A stretch of 64,000 nt of DNA, taken from the NCBI RefSeq assembly GCF_008370495.1, contig NZ_VTUX01000005.1:124001-188000 (forward strand). The letters are read 5' to 3'. Positions 21,491 through 34,851 of the stretch are shown here, piece after piece (position 1 is the first letter of the stretch; each line of letters starts with the position of its first letter). The notes below the pieces were generated by a model, which made no database searches, had not been told where the DNA came from, and saw nothing but the letters and a program-made list of their open reading frames with translations. The translations under genes were made by a program, and so were the position numbers. The stretch comes from Pseudohalioglobus sediminis (lineage in GTDB: Bacteria > Pseudomonadota > Gammaproteobacteria > Pseudomonadales > Halieaceae).

Positions 21491-22798
21491 ATGGATTGGC
21501 TGCTGGCTCTTCTGGCGATCTTCAACCTCGTTTCAATGATTACGGTCTTCGCGCCGCGGGCAGTGCCGCGCAAGGCCGTGCCCTGGGTCACTTTCGGTAC
21601 CGCGTTGCTGGCAACGGAACTGGCCTGGATATGGCTGCCGTTCCAGGCCTTGTTGGCGCTACTGTTCTGCCTTGGAGGTGCCCTGGATTCAACACTGGGC
21701 AACCTGGCGCTGACGGTGCTGCTGATCACCTGGGCCGGCCTGGTCTGGGCGATATGGAAGTCAACCAAGGCCGAGGCCACGGTTGAGTCCGCCCTGGTCA
21801 GTGGCCTCGGCCACGACTACCGGGCAGCGGTACCCGCCGAGCGGCGCGAGGAATTCCGCAACAGGGTTACCTTCAGCGACTGGCGCAACCCGGTTGGCTG
21901 GGGGCACCCGGATGTCGAGGTCATCAAGCACATTCCGTATGGCCCGGCCGGCGTGCGTCAACAACTGGACATCTACCGCCCGCGTGTGCTGCCGGAAGGT
22001 GGCTGCCCGGTACTACTGCAAATCCACGGCGGCGCCTGGATGATAGGGGACAAGGGCAGCCAGGCCCTGCCGCTGATGTATCACCTGGCCAGCAAGGGCT
22101 GGATCTGTGTGGCGGCGAATTACCGGCTGAGCCCCAGCGTTTCCTTCCCCACCCACCTCACCGACTGCAAGAAGGCCCTGTGCTGGATTCGTGAAAACGG
22201 TGCCGAATACGGCATGGATACGGACTTCGTGGCCGTCACCGGCGGCTCAGCCGGGGGCCACTTGACTGCCCTTATGGGGTTGACTGCAAACCGCAAGGAG
22301 TTGCAGGAAGATCACCCGGACACGGATACCTCGCTGCAGGCAGCCGTACCTTTTTACGGTGTTTACGATTTCCTCGTGCGCTACAACCAGCACCCCAACA
22401 AGGAGATCTACCAGAAATTCCTCAGCGGCAAGGTGCTGCATGAAACGCTGGAAGACAATCCGGCGCTCTGGGACCTGGCTTCACCGGTTGCCCAGATCCA
22501 CCAGGAGGCACCGCCCTTCATGTTGCTACACGGCACGCACGATACCCTGGCTGCGGTGATGGATGCGCGAGTATTTGCCGACAAGCTCAGGGAGACCTCG
22601 GAACAGGCGGTGGTCTACGTGGAAATGCCGGGCGCCGAACACGCCTGGGAAATCTTTCACTCTTTGCGCACCGAGCACACCATAGACGGGGTGCACCGCT
22701 TCCTGGAGTGGGCGCTGGCCGAACACCGGGCCGGGAAGACCCAGGACACGGACCAGGACCCGGAGCAGGCAAACGCAGGAGAAACCAGCACCGACTGA
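21491..22798 (+). CDS. Membrane-anchored alpha/beta hydrolase (HSL-type esterase)
   Basis: This is a 435-residue protein with an N-terminal membrane region of about three helices (about 1-20, 35-55 and 60-90) and a cytosolic or periplasmic hydrolase domain. The domain shows the hormone-sensitive-lipase oxyanion motif HGGAW followed by the nucleophile elbow GGSAGGH, with candidate acid and base residues in LLHGTHDT and AEHAW. It probably hydrolyses short acyl or carboxylic esters. The last 35 residues are acidic and low in complexity. It is convergent with another alpha/beta hydrolase, eight bases away, which may be coincidence. Confidence 0.8.
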   Translation: MDWLLALLAIFNLVSMITVFAPRAVPRKAVPWVTFGTALLATELAWIWLPFQALLALLFCLGGALDSTLGNLALTVLLITWAGLVWAIWKSTKAEATVESALVSGLGHDYRAAVPAERREEFRNRVTFSDWRNPVGWGHPDVEVIKHIPYGPAGVRQQLDIYRPRVLPEGGCPVLLQIHGGAWMIGDKGSQALPLMYHLASKGWICVAANYRLSPSVSFPTHLTDCKKALCWIRENGAEYGMDTDFVAVTGGSAGGHLTALMGLTANRKELQEDHPDTDTSLQAAVPFYGVYDFLVRYNQHPNKEIYQKFLSGKVLHETLEDNPALWDLASPVAQIHQEAPPFMLLHGTHDTLAAVMDARVFADKLRETSEQAVVYVEMPGAEHAWEIFHSLRTEHTIDGVHRFLEWALAEHRAGKTQDTDQDPEQANAGETSTD

Positions 22799-22806
22799 GT
22801 CGGCGT

Positions 22807-23646
22807 TCAACCGCCGAGGCGTCGATCACACCAGTCAGTGAGCTCGGCGTAGATCTCCTCGCGTTCCGGTTCCGCAAAAATCTCGTGGTACAGGCCGGGA
22901 TACAGCTTGAGTGTCTTGTCACTTGAGCTCACTGCGTCATACAGGAACCTGGATCCGTCCGGCGCGGTCATGACATCTGCGGCACCGTGCATGATCAATA
23001 TCGGCAGTTCAATCTCCGCGGCCCTGGCCTGGATTTCCGCCATCGCGGCGAACAGCTCCGAGACAAAACGCGCCGACATCTTCCCGTGATTCACCAGCGG
23101 ATCTTCACAATAGGCCTTGACCACGGCCGGGTCGCGGCTGACCCCGGCCGGATCCAGCTGCATCACCCCCATCGAGGGTGTCAACCGGGACAGCAGCTGA
23201 ATCAGCAACCTCTGTATGAGCCCGGGTTCCATCTCCGTCTTGATGGCGGGGCCGGACAATACACAACCGGCAAATTCACGCTGGTGGGAAAGCAGGAAAC
23301 AGGCGCTGATCAGCCCTCCCATACTGTGGCCGAGCAGGATCACGGGCAGCTCCGGGAACTGTTCCGCCATACGCTGGCGAAACATCTCCAGCGTTTCCAT
23401 ATGGTGCTGGAACTCCTCCATGTGGCCATAGCTGCCATCGGATTTGCCATGGCCAATGTGGTCCTGGGCTACCACCGCATAGCCGGCGGCGCAGCAATGC
23501 GCAGCCAGGCCTGCATAGCGGCCACTGTGCTCTCCCGCCCCATGCACGATGAGCAGCACCGCTTTCGGTGCCGTGTCCGGTGTCCACTGCTGGTAATAGA
23601 TCGAATGTCCGGCCGCGCCCTCAAAACTGCCATCTTTATGCTGCAT
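22807..23646 (-). CDS. Alpha/beta hydrolase, monoacylglycerol-lipase type
   Basis: This is a 279-residue serine hydrolase of the Hydrolase_4 (lysophospholipase/monoglyceride lipase) group. It shows the oxyanion motif HGAGEHSGRY, the nucleophile elbow GHSMGG, Asp in HGAADVMTAPDG and His in YPGLYHEIF. No signal peptide is seen. The start at 23646 is supported by GAGGAG seven bases upstream; an in-frame ATG nine codons earlier is less likely. It likely releases fatty acid from monoacylglycerol or a lysolipid. Confidence 0.85.
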   Translation of the reverse strand: MQHKDGSFEGAAGHSIYYQQWTPDTAPKAVLLIVHGAGEHSGRYAGLAAHCCAAGYAVVAQDHIGHGKSDGSYGHMEEFQHHMETLEMFRQRMAEQFPELPVILLGHSMGGLISACFLLSHQREFAGCVLSGPAIKTEMEPGLIQRLLIQLLSRLTPSMGVMQLDPAGVSRDPAVVKAYCEDPLVNHGKMSARFVSELFAAMAEIQARAAEIELPILIMHGAADVMTAPDGSRFLYDAVSSSDKTLKLYPGLYHEIFAEPEREEIYAELTDWCDRRLGG

Positions 23647-23875
23647 CGTTACTCTCCTCGTCCCGGGCCGCAAACTGCCGGCGCATCACCGCCGCAATCA
23701 GCGACCGGCCCAGCATAGTGCAACTGACGTGCGGAAACCACGTACACAGGCTGCACAGCAACACCCGCGGCAAAACTGTAGCGAAGAGTAGCTTCCCGGC
23801 CGCTTGTCAGGGTGAGGACTTCCCCTGTAGCATGGCAGCAGCAAGATCAAATAATAATCAACATGGAGTCAGCTT

Positions 23876-25870
<1,995 letters not shown>

Positions 25871-25874
25871 CCGC

Positions 25875-25903
25875 AGCGGGCGCAGCGAAGCTGCCGCCCC
25901 GCT
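25875..25903. repeat. Hairpin downstream of hppA
   Basis: AGCGGG (25875-25880) pairs with CCCGCT (25898-25903) and encloses an inner CAGC/GCTG stem. It begins five bases after the hppA stop and may help define the transcript end, although no T tract follows. Confidence 0.4.
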
Positions 25904-26015
25904 ATGCCGGCGGTAAGTCTCGCCGGGCGCTGAGGCTTTTGGCCGGTTGTGCGTTCTACCCGTATCCGGCCCGGTTACGCATCTGTAACGGCCACAGCAT
26001 CCACGGAGACCCGCA

Positions 26016-27857
<1,842 letters not shown>

Positions 27858-27862
27858 AATGC

Positions 27863-28996
27863 TTACTCCAGCACCGAGCGACTGATCAGTTCTTTCATGA
27901 TCTCACTGGTACCGCCATAGATTCGCTGCACCCGGGCATCGACGAAGGCGCGCGACACGCCGTACTCCCGCATGTAGCCAAAGCCACCATGCAGCTGCAG
28001 GCAGCTGTCAGCCACCCTGCACTGCATCTCCGTGGTCGACAGCTTGGCCATGCTGGCGGTGGCGGGATCAAGCCGGCCCTGCCTGAACAGCTCGATACAT
28101 TCGTCAACGAAAGCGCGGTTCACGCGAATATCGGTAGCGATTTCCGCCAGTTTATGGCGAATCGTCTGCATCCTGGCGATGGGCGCACCGAAGGCCTCGC
28201 GCTGCTTCACGTATTCTGTGGTTTCCGCCAACACCCCCTCGGCCGCGGCGACCGCGCCGATAGCCAGGATCAGGCGCTCGCGCTGCAGTTCGCCCATCAG
28301 CACCATAAAACCGCGATCCAGCTCACCGAGGATGGCACTGGACGGCACGCGCACGTCTTCAAAAAACAGTTCGGAGGTATCGCTGGCGTGCAGGCCGATC
28401 TTTTCCAGGTTGCGCCCGCGCTGGAACCCCGGGGTATCTGCATCGACGATAAACAATGTAGTGCCTTTTGCGCCGGGCACGTCCAGGTTGGTCCGCGCCA
28501 CCACTATCACCATGTCGCAATGCTGGCCATTGGTGATGAAGGTTTTGGAACCGTTGATGATGTAGTCGTCGCCGTCACGGCGAGCGCTGGTGCGCACACC
28601 CTGCAAATCACTGCCGGCACCGGGTTCCGTCATGGCCACGGCGCCGACGCATGCTCCACTCACCATCGCTGGCAGGTAGCGCTGCTTTTGTGCCTCGGTA
28701 CCGTTATTGAGCAGGTAGTGCGCCACGATATCGGAGTGCACCGCCATGGACCCACCAATGCCGCCGACATTGGCCCGGCAAAACTCCTCCATGATTACCG
28801 CCGAGAAATGAAAGTCCGCATCCACGCCACCGTGGGCCTCGGGTATGTCGACACAAAGCAGGCCCTGGTCACCCAGCCTGTTCCATATCTCGCGGGGCGT
28901 TATCTCATCGCGCTCCCAGCGCGCATAGTCAGGGCAGATTTCCTCGGTGACAAAACGTTGCACATTTTCACGAAACAGCTGCAGTTCTTCGTTCAT
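27863..28996 (-). CDS. Acyl-CoA dehydrogenase
   Basis: This FAD enzyme introduces the 2,3 double bond in an acyl-CoA and passes electrons to ETF. It is 377 residues with the three-part ACAD fold. AMTEPGAGSDLQG is the FAD/substrate signature and RIYGGTSEIMKELI carries the probable catalytic Glu near the C-terminus. The start MNEELQLFREN is set by GGAGA five to six bases upstream; the frame is open for 34 more codons without support. The substrate is unknown. It is convergent with the M2 peptidase gene, and a DUF3754 gene lies 28 bases upstream on the same strand. Confidence 0.92.
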   Translation of the reverse strand: MNEELQLFRENVQRFVTEEICPDYARWERDEITPREIWNRLGDQGLLCVDIPEAHGGVDADFHFSAVIMEEFCRANVGGIGGSMAVHSDIVAHYLLNNGTEAQKQRYLPAMVSGACVGAVAMTEPGAGSDLQGVRTSARRDGDDYIINGSKTFITNGQHCDMVIVVARTNLDVPGAKGTTLFIVDADTPGFQRGRNLEKIGLHASDTSELFFEDVRVPSSAILGELDRGFMVLMGELQRERLILAIGAVAAAEGVLAETTEYVKQREAFGAPIARMQTIRHKLAEIATDIRVNRAFVDECIELFRQGRLDPATASMAKLSTTEMQCRVADSCLQLHGGFGYMREYGVSRAFVDARVQRIYGGTSEIMKELISRSVLE

Positions 28997-29024
28997 GCTT
29001 TCTCCAATCGGTTCGGGGTTCGCA

Positions 29025-30215
29025 CTAGGCAGCGCTGCTGTCTGCAGGCATGGCCTGCCAGACATCGCCCCTGCGGCATGCCAGCCCCAGGTATTCAAGT
29101 TTATTCAGCGCATCATCTATCTCGAAGTCGAGTCGGCACTGCCAGTTTTGTAGCAACCAGTTTTCTATCGACGCATCGAGCTCTGCTGCGGACACAGGCC
29201 CGTCACCTGCCAGCAGGAAGCGGTAGGCCAGCAGGCTCTCCTTGCACTCGGATTCCTCGGCTTCATCGAGTACCCGGAAAATCACCCCGGCGTTGTTGTC
29301 CAGCAGCTTGAAGTACAGGTTTTCCGTTAACGCCTGGGTGAAACGCAACTTGCGATTGCGAAAGTTGGAATACTGTTTCCACAGGTAACCCCCGAGCGCG
29401 CCGAGACCGGCCAGCAGGGCCAGCACCGCGGCCTTGTCGAGCCTTACCGGGTCTGAATGCATACCCAGCCAGAAGCCGAACAGGGAACCCAGCAGCACCA
29501 GTGTCGCGCCCAGCTTGGTCGTCATCACCACGCCACCACTGACCAGCGCGGGCACACCAATGAGCAGCTTGTCTATCAACCGCATACCCACACGGGTATT
29601 GGGAAACAGCATCTCCACATCTGCACCGGGTACATTCTGGAACAGCTTGAGCATGGTTGAGCCGGGCTGGCATCCCCCCAGCGTGCTCTCCGTATCCACG
29701 TCGTCCCGAAAGCGGATAAACAGCACCACGCGCTCGAACTTGATGAACTTTACTGTTTTGCGCCAGAGCCCGAAAAAGTGTTTCACCTCTTCCTCGCTGG
29801 GCGTGGCACCACGGGTATACAGCAGGGCTTCCTCGAAATCATCGAGGTCCACATAGAGTTTCAGCTGGAACAGGGAAGCGCTGTCAAATGCACGCTGTAG
29901 TTGTTCGCGGCTCACTTTTTCGTAGTTGGCCCGGTCCAGCACCCGCTCAAGGGTTTCACCAAGCCGGTCTACCGCCTGTTGGTCGCGAAAGCCCTGCACC
30001 GTGCGGGTGTCAGCATCTGGATCCAGCGGCCCGTACGCGTCCTTGAGTTGTTGCTTGATGCCATGGAATTCGCGCTGGAAGTGGCCCTCGATTCGCTCGC
30101 TGGCCTGTCTGAACTGCTCAGCTTTGCCTTTATCCAGTGCCCCATCGGCCAGACACATCTGTAACAGGTCAGAGCGACGAAAGGGAATAAAACGCAGCCT
30201 GGGAAATTCTGCCAT
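29025..30215 (-). CDS. DUF3754 (TMEM143-like) membrane protein
   Basis: This is a 396-residue protein that I recognise as the DUF3754/TMEM143 family by the block LKLFQNVPGADVEMLFPNTRV, followed by two membrane helices (about 230-285). The N-terminal half is soluble and charged. The human relative is a mitochondrial membrane protein of unknown role. It precedes an acyl-CoA dehydrogenase gene by 28 bases on the same strand, so the two may be one transcript. No catalytic residues can be named. Function is unknown. Confidence 0.72.
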   Translation of the reverse strand: MAEFPRLRFIPFRRSDLLQMCLADGALDKGKAEQFRQASERIEGHFQREFHGIKQQLKDAYGPLDPDADTRTVQGFRDQQAVDRLGETLERVLDRANYEKVSREQLQRAFDSASLFQLKLYVDLDDFEEALLYTRGATPSEEEVKHFFGLWRKTVKFIKFERVVLFIRFRDDVDTESTLGGCQPGSTMLKLFQNVPGADVEMLFPNTRVGMRLIDKLLIGVPALVSGGVVMTTKLGATLVLLGSLFGFWLGMHSDPVRLDKAAVLALLAGLGALGGYLWKQYSNFRNRKLRFTQALTENLYFKLLDNNAGVIFRVLDEAEESECKESLLAYRFLLAGDGPVSAAELDASIENWLLQNWQCRLDFEIDDALNKLEYLGLACRRGDVWQAMPADSSAA

Positions 30216-30384
30216 GGATAACCGCCGGTGATGGGGTGACCAGAAGAGTAGAAGCCCGCGGGGGATTCTGCACCTATTATGTCGTCACCCCGGGGTAAAT
30301 TAAAGTGCTACTCAAGAATAGCTTGGTTATACTCAGTGGCCAGATTCGCATCGTATTCAACAGGGAAACAGAGGTTGCCAGTTC

Positions 30385-31536
30385 ATGCAGTTCACTGACC
30401 AGCACAACGAGATCCGCCGCACCGTACAACAGTTCGTGGAGAAAGAGGTCAATCCCCACGTGGACCAATGGGAAGAGGAAGGTATCTTCCCTGCGCATGA
30501 ACTGTTCAAGAAAGCCGGCGACCTCGGCCTGCTGGGTATCAACAAACCGGCCGAGTACGGCGGCCTGGGCCTGGACTACAGCTACAGCCTGGTAGCAATG
30601 GAAGAGTGGGGCCTGACCGGCTGCGGGTCTATCCCCATGGCCGTCGGTGTGCAAACCGATATGGCGACGCCGGCGCTGGCGCGCTTCGGCTCAGAGGAAC
30701 TCAAGCAGCAATTCCTGGCGCCCGCCGTGGCCGGCGACATGGTTTGCAGCATCGGTGTCAGCGAACCCCATGCGGGCTCGGATGTAGCGGCAATCAAGAC
30801 CACTGCCCGCAAACGCGGCGACGACTACGTGATCAACGGCACCAAGATGTGGATAACCAACTCCACCCAGGCGGACTTCATCGTGCTGCTTGCCAACACC
30901 TCGGATGACCAGAAGCACCAGAACAAAAGCCTCATCGTGGTGCCCACTGACACCCCCGGGTTTTCGCACTCGCCGCGGCTGAACAAGCTGGGCATGCGCA
31001 GCTCAGACACCGCACAGCTTTTCTTTGACGACGTGGTGGTGCCGCAATCCTACCGTATTGGCGAGGAGGGCAAGGGCTTCACCTACCAGATGATGCAGTT
31101 CCAGGAGGAGCGCATCTGCGGAGCGGCCATGACCATCAAGGGTCTGGAGCAATGTATCAACCAGACCGTGGAGTACACCAGCCAGCGCGAGGCTTTCGGA
31201 AAGCCGCTGCTGGATAACCAGTACATCTACATGCGCCTGGCGGAAATGCAGATGGAGGTGGAAGCGCTGCGCGCCATGACCTATCGCGCCTGCGAGATGT
31301 ACGTCAACGGCGAGGACCCCACCCTGCAGGCGTCATACGCCAAGCTCAAGTGTGGGCAGCTCACCCGCACCATACCCAGTGACTGCCTGCAGTTCTGGGG
31401 CGGGCAGGGTTACATGTGGGAGAACCCGGTCAGCCGCGCCATGCGCGATATGCGCCTGACCTCAATCGGCGGTGGCGCCGACGAGGTTATGCTCAATATT
31501 ATCGGCAAGACCATGGGCATCACCGCGAAGCGCTAG
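30385..31536 (+). CDS. Acyl-CoA dehydrogenase, citronellyl-CoA dehydrogenase (AtuD)-like
   Basis: This 383-residue ACAD shows GVSEPHAGSDVAAIKTTA, the FAD-contact WITN motif, and GGGADEVMLNIIGK near the C-terminus with the probable catalytic acid. From memory its N-terminus (FPAHELFKKAGDLGLLGI) resembles citronellyl-CoA dehydrogenase AtuD of the acyclic-terpene pathway, but isovaleryl- or other branched-chain acyl-CoA activity is equally possible. An AGAGG lies 11 bases upstream of the ATG. It is convergent with the next acyl-CoA dehydrogenase, 29 bases away, and close to the atu-like carboxylase cluster. Confidence 0.85.
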   Translation: MQFTDQHNEIRRTVQQFVEKEVNPHVDQWEEEGIFPAHELFKKAGDLGLLGINKPAEYGGLGLDYSYSLVAMEEWGLTGCGSIPMAVGVQTDMATPALARFGSEELKQQFLAPAVAGDMVCSIGVSEPHAGSDVAAIKTTARKRGDDYVINGTKMWITNSTQADFIVLLANTSDDQKHQNKSLIVVPTDTPGFSHSPRLNKLGMRSSDTAQLFFDDVVVPQSYRIGEEGKGFTYQMMQFQEERICGAAMTIKGLEQCINQTVEYTSQREAFGKPLLDNQYIYMRLAEMQMEVEALRAMTYRACEMYVNGEDPTLQASYAKLKCGQLTRTIPSDCLQFWGGQGYMWENPVSRAMRDMRLTSIGGGADEVMLNIIGKTMGITAKR

Positions 31537-31565
31537 CCGGCGGCCGCGGTGGCAGGGTAGCGCCG

Positions 31566-32708
31566 TCAGAGCCCCATCTGGCGCACCGCGAGGTCGCGCA
31601 TGATTTCTTCTGAACCACCGCCAATGGCGAACACTTTTACCTCACGATAAATGCGCTCAACCGGGTTACCGCGCAGGTAGCCCGCACCACCGAAAATCTG
31701 CATCGCTTCAGAGGCGCAAAATTCCAGCGCCCTGGTGGCGGCAAACTTGGCCTTGCAGATTTCCGCCACCGGCATGGCCCCCTCGTTGATCTGCCAGCAG
31801 ATCATGTTCATATAGGATTCGACCTGGTCAACCCTCGCTGACATATCGGCGATCTTGTGACGAATCACCTGGTGCTCGAGCAAGGGTTTGCCGAAGGTGT
31901 GTCGATCGCGGGCGTAGGCAATGGATTCCTCCAGGCAGGTCTTCATCATGCCGACTGCACCCGCCACCAGTGACAGGCGTTCGAAATTGAAGTTTTCCAT
32001 GATGGCCACGAAGCCCCGGTTTTCCGCGCCCATCAGGTTGGCGGCGGGCACGCGGCAGTCGTCGAAATACAGCGTCGCCTGGTCGGAAGCCCACCAACCC
32101 ATCTTGCGATCCAGTGATGTGCGGCTGAACCCCGGCGTGCCCCACTCTACGAAGAACAGTGAAATGCCCAGCAGGCCGGCGTCGCCGGTGCGGGCGCCCA
32201 CCACGAAATAGTCCCCCTTCATCCCGCCGGTAATGAAGGTCTTGGATCCGTTGAGTACATATTCATCGCCATCGCGGGTGGCTGTCGTCTGCAGGTTGGC
32301 AACATCCGAACCTCCACCGGGCTCGGTAATAGCCAGGGCCGAGCCCTTGCGACCGAGCACAATATCCTCAAGCAGACGCGAGCGGATTTCTTCGCTGGCG
32401 AGCGACTGTAAGGGCCCCAGCGAAATACTGCGACCACCTACCCCGGCCCAGATCCCGGTGGCACCACAGCGCGCCAGTTCTTCGGCTGCTGCCGCTCGCA
32501 TAAAGGCGTCGTCAAAACCCAGTCCACCGTACTCATCCGAGATGCCAAACCCAAAATAGCCCAACGCCCCCAGTTCCTCGTGAACCCGCCAGGGAAAATC
32601 ACCGGCCTCGTCCCATTCGTCCGCATGGGGTTTGACCTCGGCCTCCACGTAGCGCCTGATGGTCTCGCGAAAAGCGCGGCGCTCTTCCGTTTCAAAAGGG
32701 TTTTGCAT
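31566..32708 (-). CDS. Acyl-CoA dehydrogenase of the atu-like cluster
   Basis: This is a 380-residue acyl-CoA dehydrogenase with ITEPGGGSDVANLQTTA and AIGGGSEEIMRDLAV, the latter containing the probable catalytic Glu. It is the last gene of a minus-strand run that includes a biotin-dependent carboxylase and an enoyl-CoA hydratase. In that setting the expected job is alpha,beta-dehydrogenation of a branched or terpenoid acyl-CoA ahead of carboxylation, or of a product afterwards. Its similarity to the neighbouring plus-strand ACAD is only at family level. Confidence 0.9.
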   Translation of the reverse strand: MQNPFETEERRAFRETIRRYVEAEVKPHADEWDEAGDFPWRVHEELGALGYFGFGISDEYGGLGFDDAFMRAAAAEELARCGATGIWAGVGGRSISLGPLQSLASEEIRSRLLEDIVLGRKGSALAITEPGGGSDVANLQTTATRDGDEYVLNGSKTFITGGMKGDYFVVGARTGDAGLLGISLFFVEWGTPGFSRTSLDRKMGWWASDQATLYFDDCRVPAANLMGAENRGFVAIMENFNFERLSLVAGAVGMMKTCLEESIAYARDRHTFGKPLLEHQVIRHKIADMSARVDQVESYMNMICWQINEGAMPVAEICKAKFAATRALEFCASEAMQIFGGAGYLRGNPVERIYREVKVFAIGGGSEEIMRDLAVRQMGL

Positions 32709-32815
32709 GCTGGTTTTTTCCTTGTTGCCGGGCCTGCCTGTCCAGCGGCACCGGGGCAGCTGCTATCAGGTCAGCAGCCCGGGTCATCCCGGGAAGACTG
32801 CCGCCGAAACCGGGT

Positions 32816-34807
32816 TCATTGTTCAGCGCTTATTTCCAACACCACCGCACCCGTGGCAAGCTGGGCGCCAGTGTTGGCGTGCACCGCAACCACCTCACCG
32901 GTAACCGGTGTATTCAGCCGGTGCTCCATCTTCATGGCCTCCATCACCGCCACATCCTGGCCAGCCTCCACCCGGTCCCCGGGACTTACCAGCACCTGCA
33001 GCAGGTTGCCGTGCATGGGGGCGGTTATCAGCCCGCTGCCGCCGGTGCTCTCATCGGCCCGGGAGAAAGCCAGTTGGTTGGTCAGTTGCACTTCACGACC
33101 CCGCAATTGCACGATGGCAACGCCGGTCTCCGGCAGACAGTAGGGCACCGTCAGTTCCACGCCGTCCAGGCGCAGCCGTACCCTGTTGTCCTCCTGCTTC
33201 AGCCAGGCCACTTCCACTTGCTCACCACCGGCTTCGACGCGGTAGTCATCCGCTGCCACTTCCTCAACGAAGAGGTCTACATCGCTGCCCGCCACATCAA
33301 AACGGAAGTGATTACGCAATGCGCGCAGGCCGCTGAAGCCCCTGGCATCAGGCAGGCAGGACAAGGCGGCACCAGCGGAACGTTCCTGCGCCGCCCTGTA
33401 CATCAGGCAGGCGGCGATCGCCTGTTGCCGGGCACAGGCAGCGGGTGCCGCGAGCGTCTCTGCGGAAAAATTCTCGCCGATAAATGCAGTGGTAGCTTCA
33501 CCGTTAGCGAATACTTGCTTACCCAGAACATCAATTAAAAACTGACGGTTGCTGGCTGGGCCGAACAAGGTAGTGGCCTGCAGGGCGCGCAGCAGACGGC
33601 GGCGCGCAATGTGCCTGTCCTCACCCCAGGCAATAATCTTGGCCACCATGGGGTCATAAAATGGCGAGATGTCCTGGCCCTGTACCAGGCCGTGATCCAC
33701 GCGAATGCCCTCACCGACCGGCGGTGACCATACATGGGCCTTACCAGTCGCGGGCAGGAAATCGTTACTGCTGTCCTCGGCGTACAGGCGCACCTCGATG
33801 GCATGGCCGGCAAGCGTGACCTCCTCCTGGGCCAGTGGCAGGGGATAACCCTGGGCGACGTGAAATTGCATCGCCACCAGGTCCTGGCCCGTGACCATCT
33901 CCGTTACCGGGTGTTCCACCTGCAGGCGCGTGTTCATCTCCAGGAAGTAGAACTGACCCTCGGCATCAAGGAGGAATTCCACGGTTCCGGCGCCAACATA
34001 GTCAATGCTCCTGGCGGCGTTGACCGCCGCCTGCCCCATGGCGTCACGCAGGGCCGGGGTCATCACCGGGCAGGGCGCCTCCTCGACCACCTTCTGGTGA
34101 CGCCGTTGCACGGAACAGTCCCGCTCACCCAGGTGAATCACATTGCCATGCTGATCACCGAACACCTGGATCTCGACGTGGCGCGGGCGCAGTACCGCTC
34201 TCTCAAGAATCAGTTCTCCGGAGCCGAATGCACTCTCCGCCTCGGACCGGGCGGAAGCAATCGCGACCGGAAGCTCGTCCAGGTCTTCGACCAGGCGCAT
34301 GCCGCGGCCACCGCCGCCGGCCGCCGCCTTGACCATGATCGGCACACCAATGTCATGGGCGGCGGCAATCAGGGCCTGGTCAGACTGGTCCGGATCCTGG
34401 TAACCGGGAACGCAGGGTACGTCCGCCTCGAGCATGCGCCGCTTGGAGGCGGCCTTGTTGCCCATTATTTCAATTGACGCCGCTGTTGGGCCAATGAACA
34501 CCATGCCTGCATCGGCGCAGGCCTGCGCGAAGGCCGCATTCTCGGACAGGAACCCGTACCCCGGGTGAATCGCCTGCGCACCCGTGGCGCGGGCGGCACT
34601 GAGAATCCTGTCCATATCCAGGTAGGATTCCCGGACGGGAGCGGGACCAATCAGCACCGCCTCATCGGCCATCTGTACGTGTGCCGCTGTGGCGTCTGCC
34701 TCGGAATATACGGCGATGGCCCGGTAGCCCTGCTGCTGTGCACTGCGTATCACCCGCACGGCAATTTCACCGCGGTTGGCCACCAGGATGCTGTCGAAAT
34801 GTTGCAT
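32816..34807 (-). CDS. Biotin-dependent acyl-CoA carboxylase alpha subunit (methylcrotonyl-/geranyl-CoA type)
   Basis: This 663-residue protein joins a biotin carboxylase domain (about 1-450, ILVANRGEIAVRV at the start, ATP-grasp signature GGGGRGMRLV) to a C-terminal biotin carrier domain with the biotinylation site EAMKM, Lys about 37 residues before the end. It carboxylates its own biotin with bicarbonate and ATP; the beta subunit encoded two genes upstream transfers the CO2. The ATG at 34807 starts MQHFDSIL; a longer frame of 22 codons is unsupported. The linked AtuA-like protein suggests geranyl-CoA, but 3-methylcrotonyl-CoA cannot be excluded. Confidence 0.92.
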   Translation of the reverse strand: MQHFDSILVANRGEIAVRVIRSAQQQGYRAIAVYSEADATAAHVQMADEAVLIGPAPVRESYLDMDRILSAARATGAQAIHPGYGFLSENAAFAQACADAGMVFIGPTAASIEIMGNKAASKRRMLEADVPCVPGYQDPDQSDQALIAAAHDIGVPIMVKAAAGGGGRGMRLVEDLDELPVAIASARSEAESAFGSGELILERAVLRPRHVEIQVFGDQHGNVIHLGERDCSVQRRHQKVVEEAPCPVMTPALRDAMGQAAVNAARSIDYVGAGTVEFLLDAEGQFYFLEMNTRLQVEHPVTEMVTGQDLVAMQFHVAQGYPLPLAQEEVTLAGHAIEVRLYAEDSSNDFLPATGKAHVWSPPVGEGIRVDHGLVQGQDISPFYDPMVAKIIAWGEDRHIARRRLLRALQATTLFGPASNRQFLIDVLGKQVFANGEATTAFIGENFSAETLAAPAACARQQAIAACLMYRAAQERSAGAALSCLPDARGFSGLRALRNHFRFDVAGSDVDLFVEEVAADDYRVEAGGEQVEVAWLKQEDNRVRLRLDGVELTVPYCLPETGVAIVQLRGREVQLTNQLAFSRADESTGGSGLITAPMHGNLLQVLVSPGDRVEAGQDVAVMEAMKMEHRLNTPVTGEVVAVHANTGAQLATGAVVLEISAEQ

Positions 34808-34851
34808 AGTCTTTCCTCTTCGTCCCCGCGCAGCGGGGAACCGGTGCTTTT

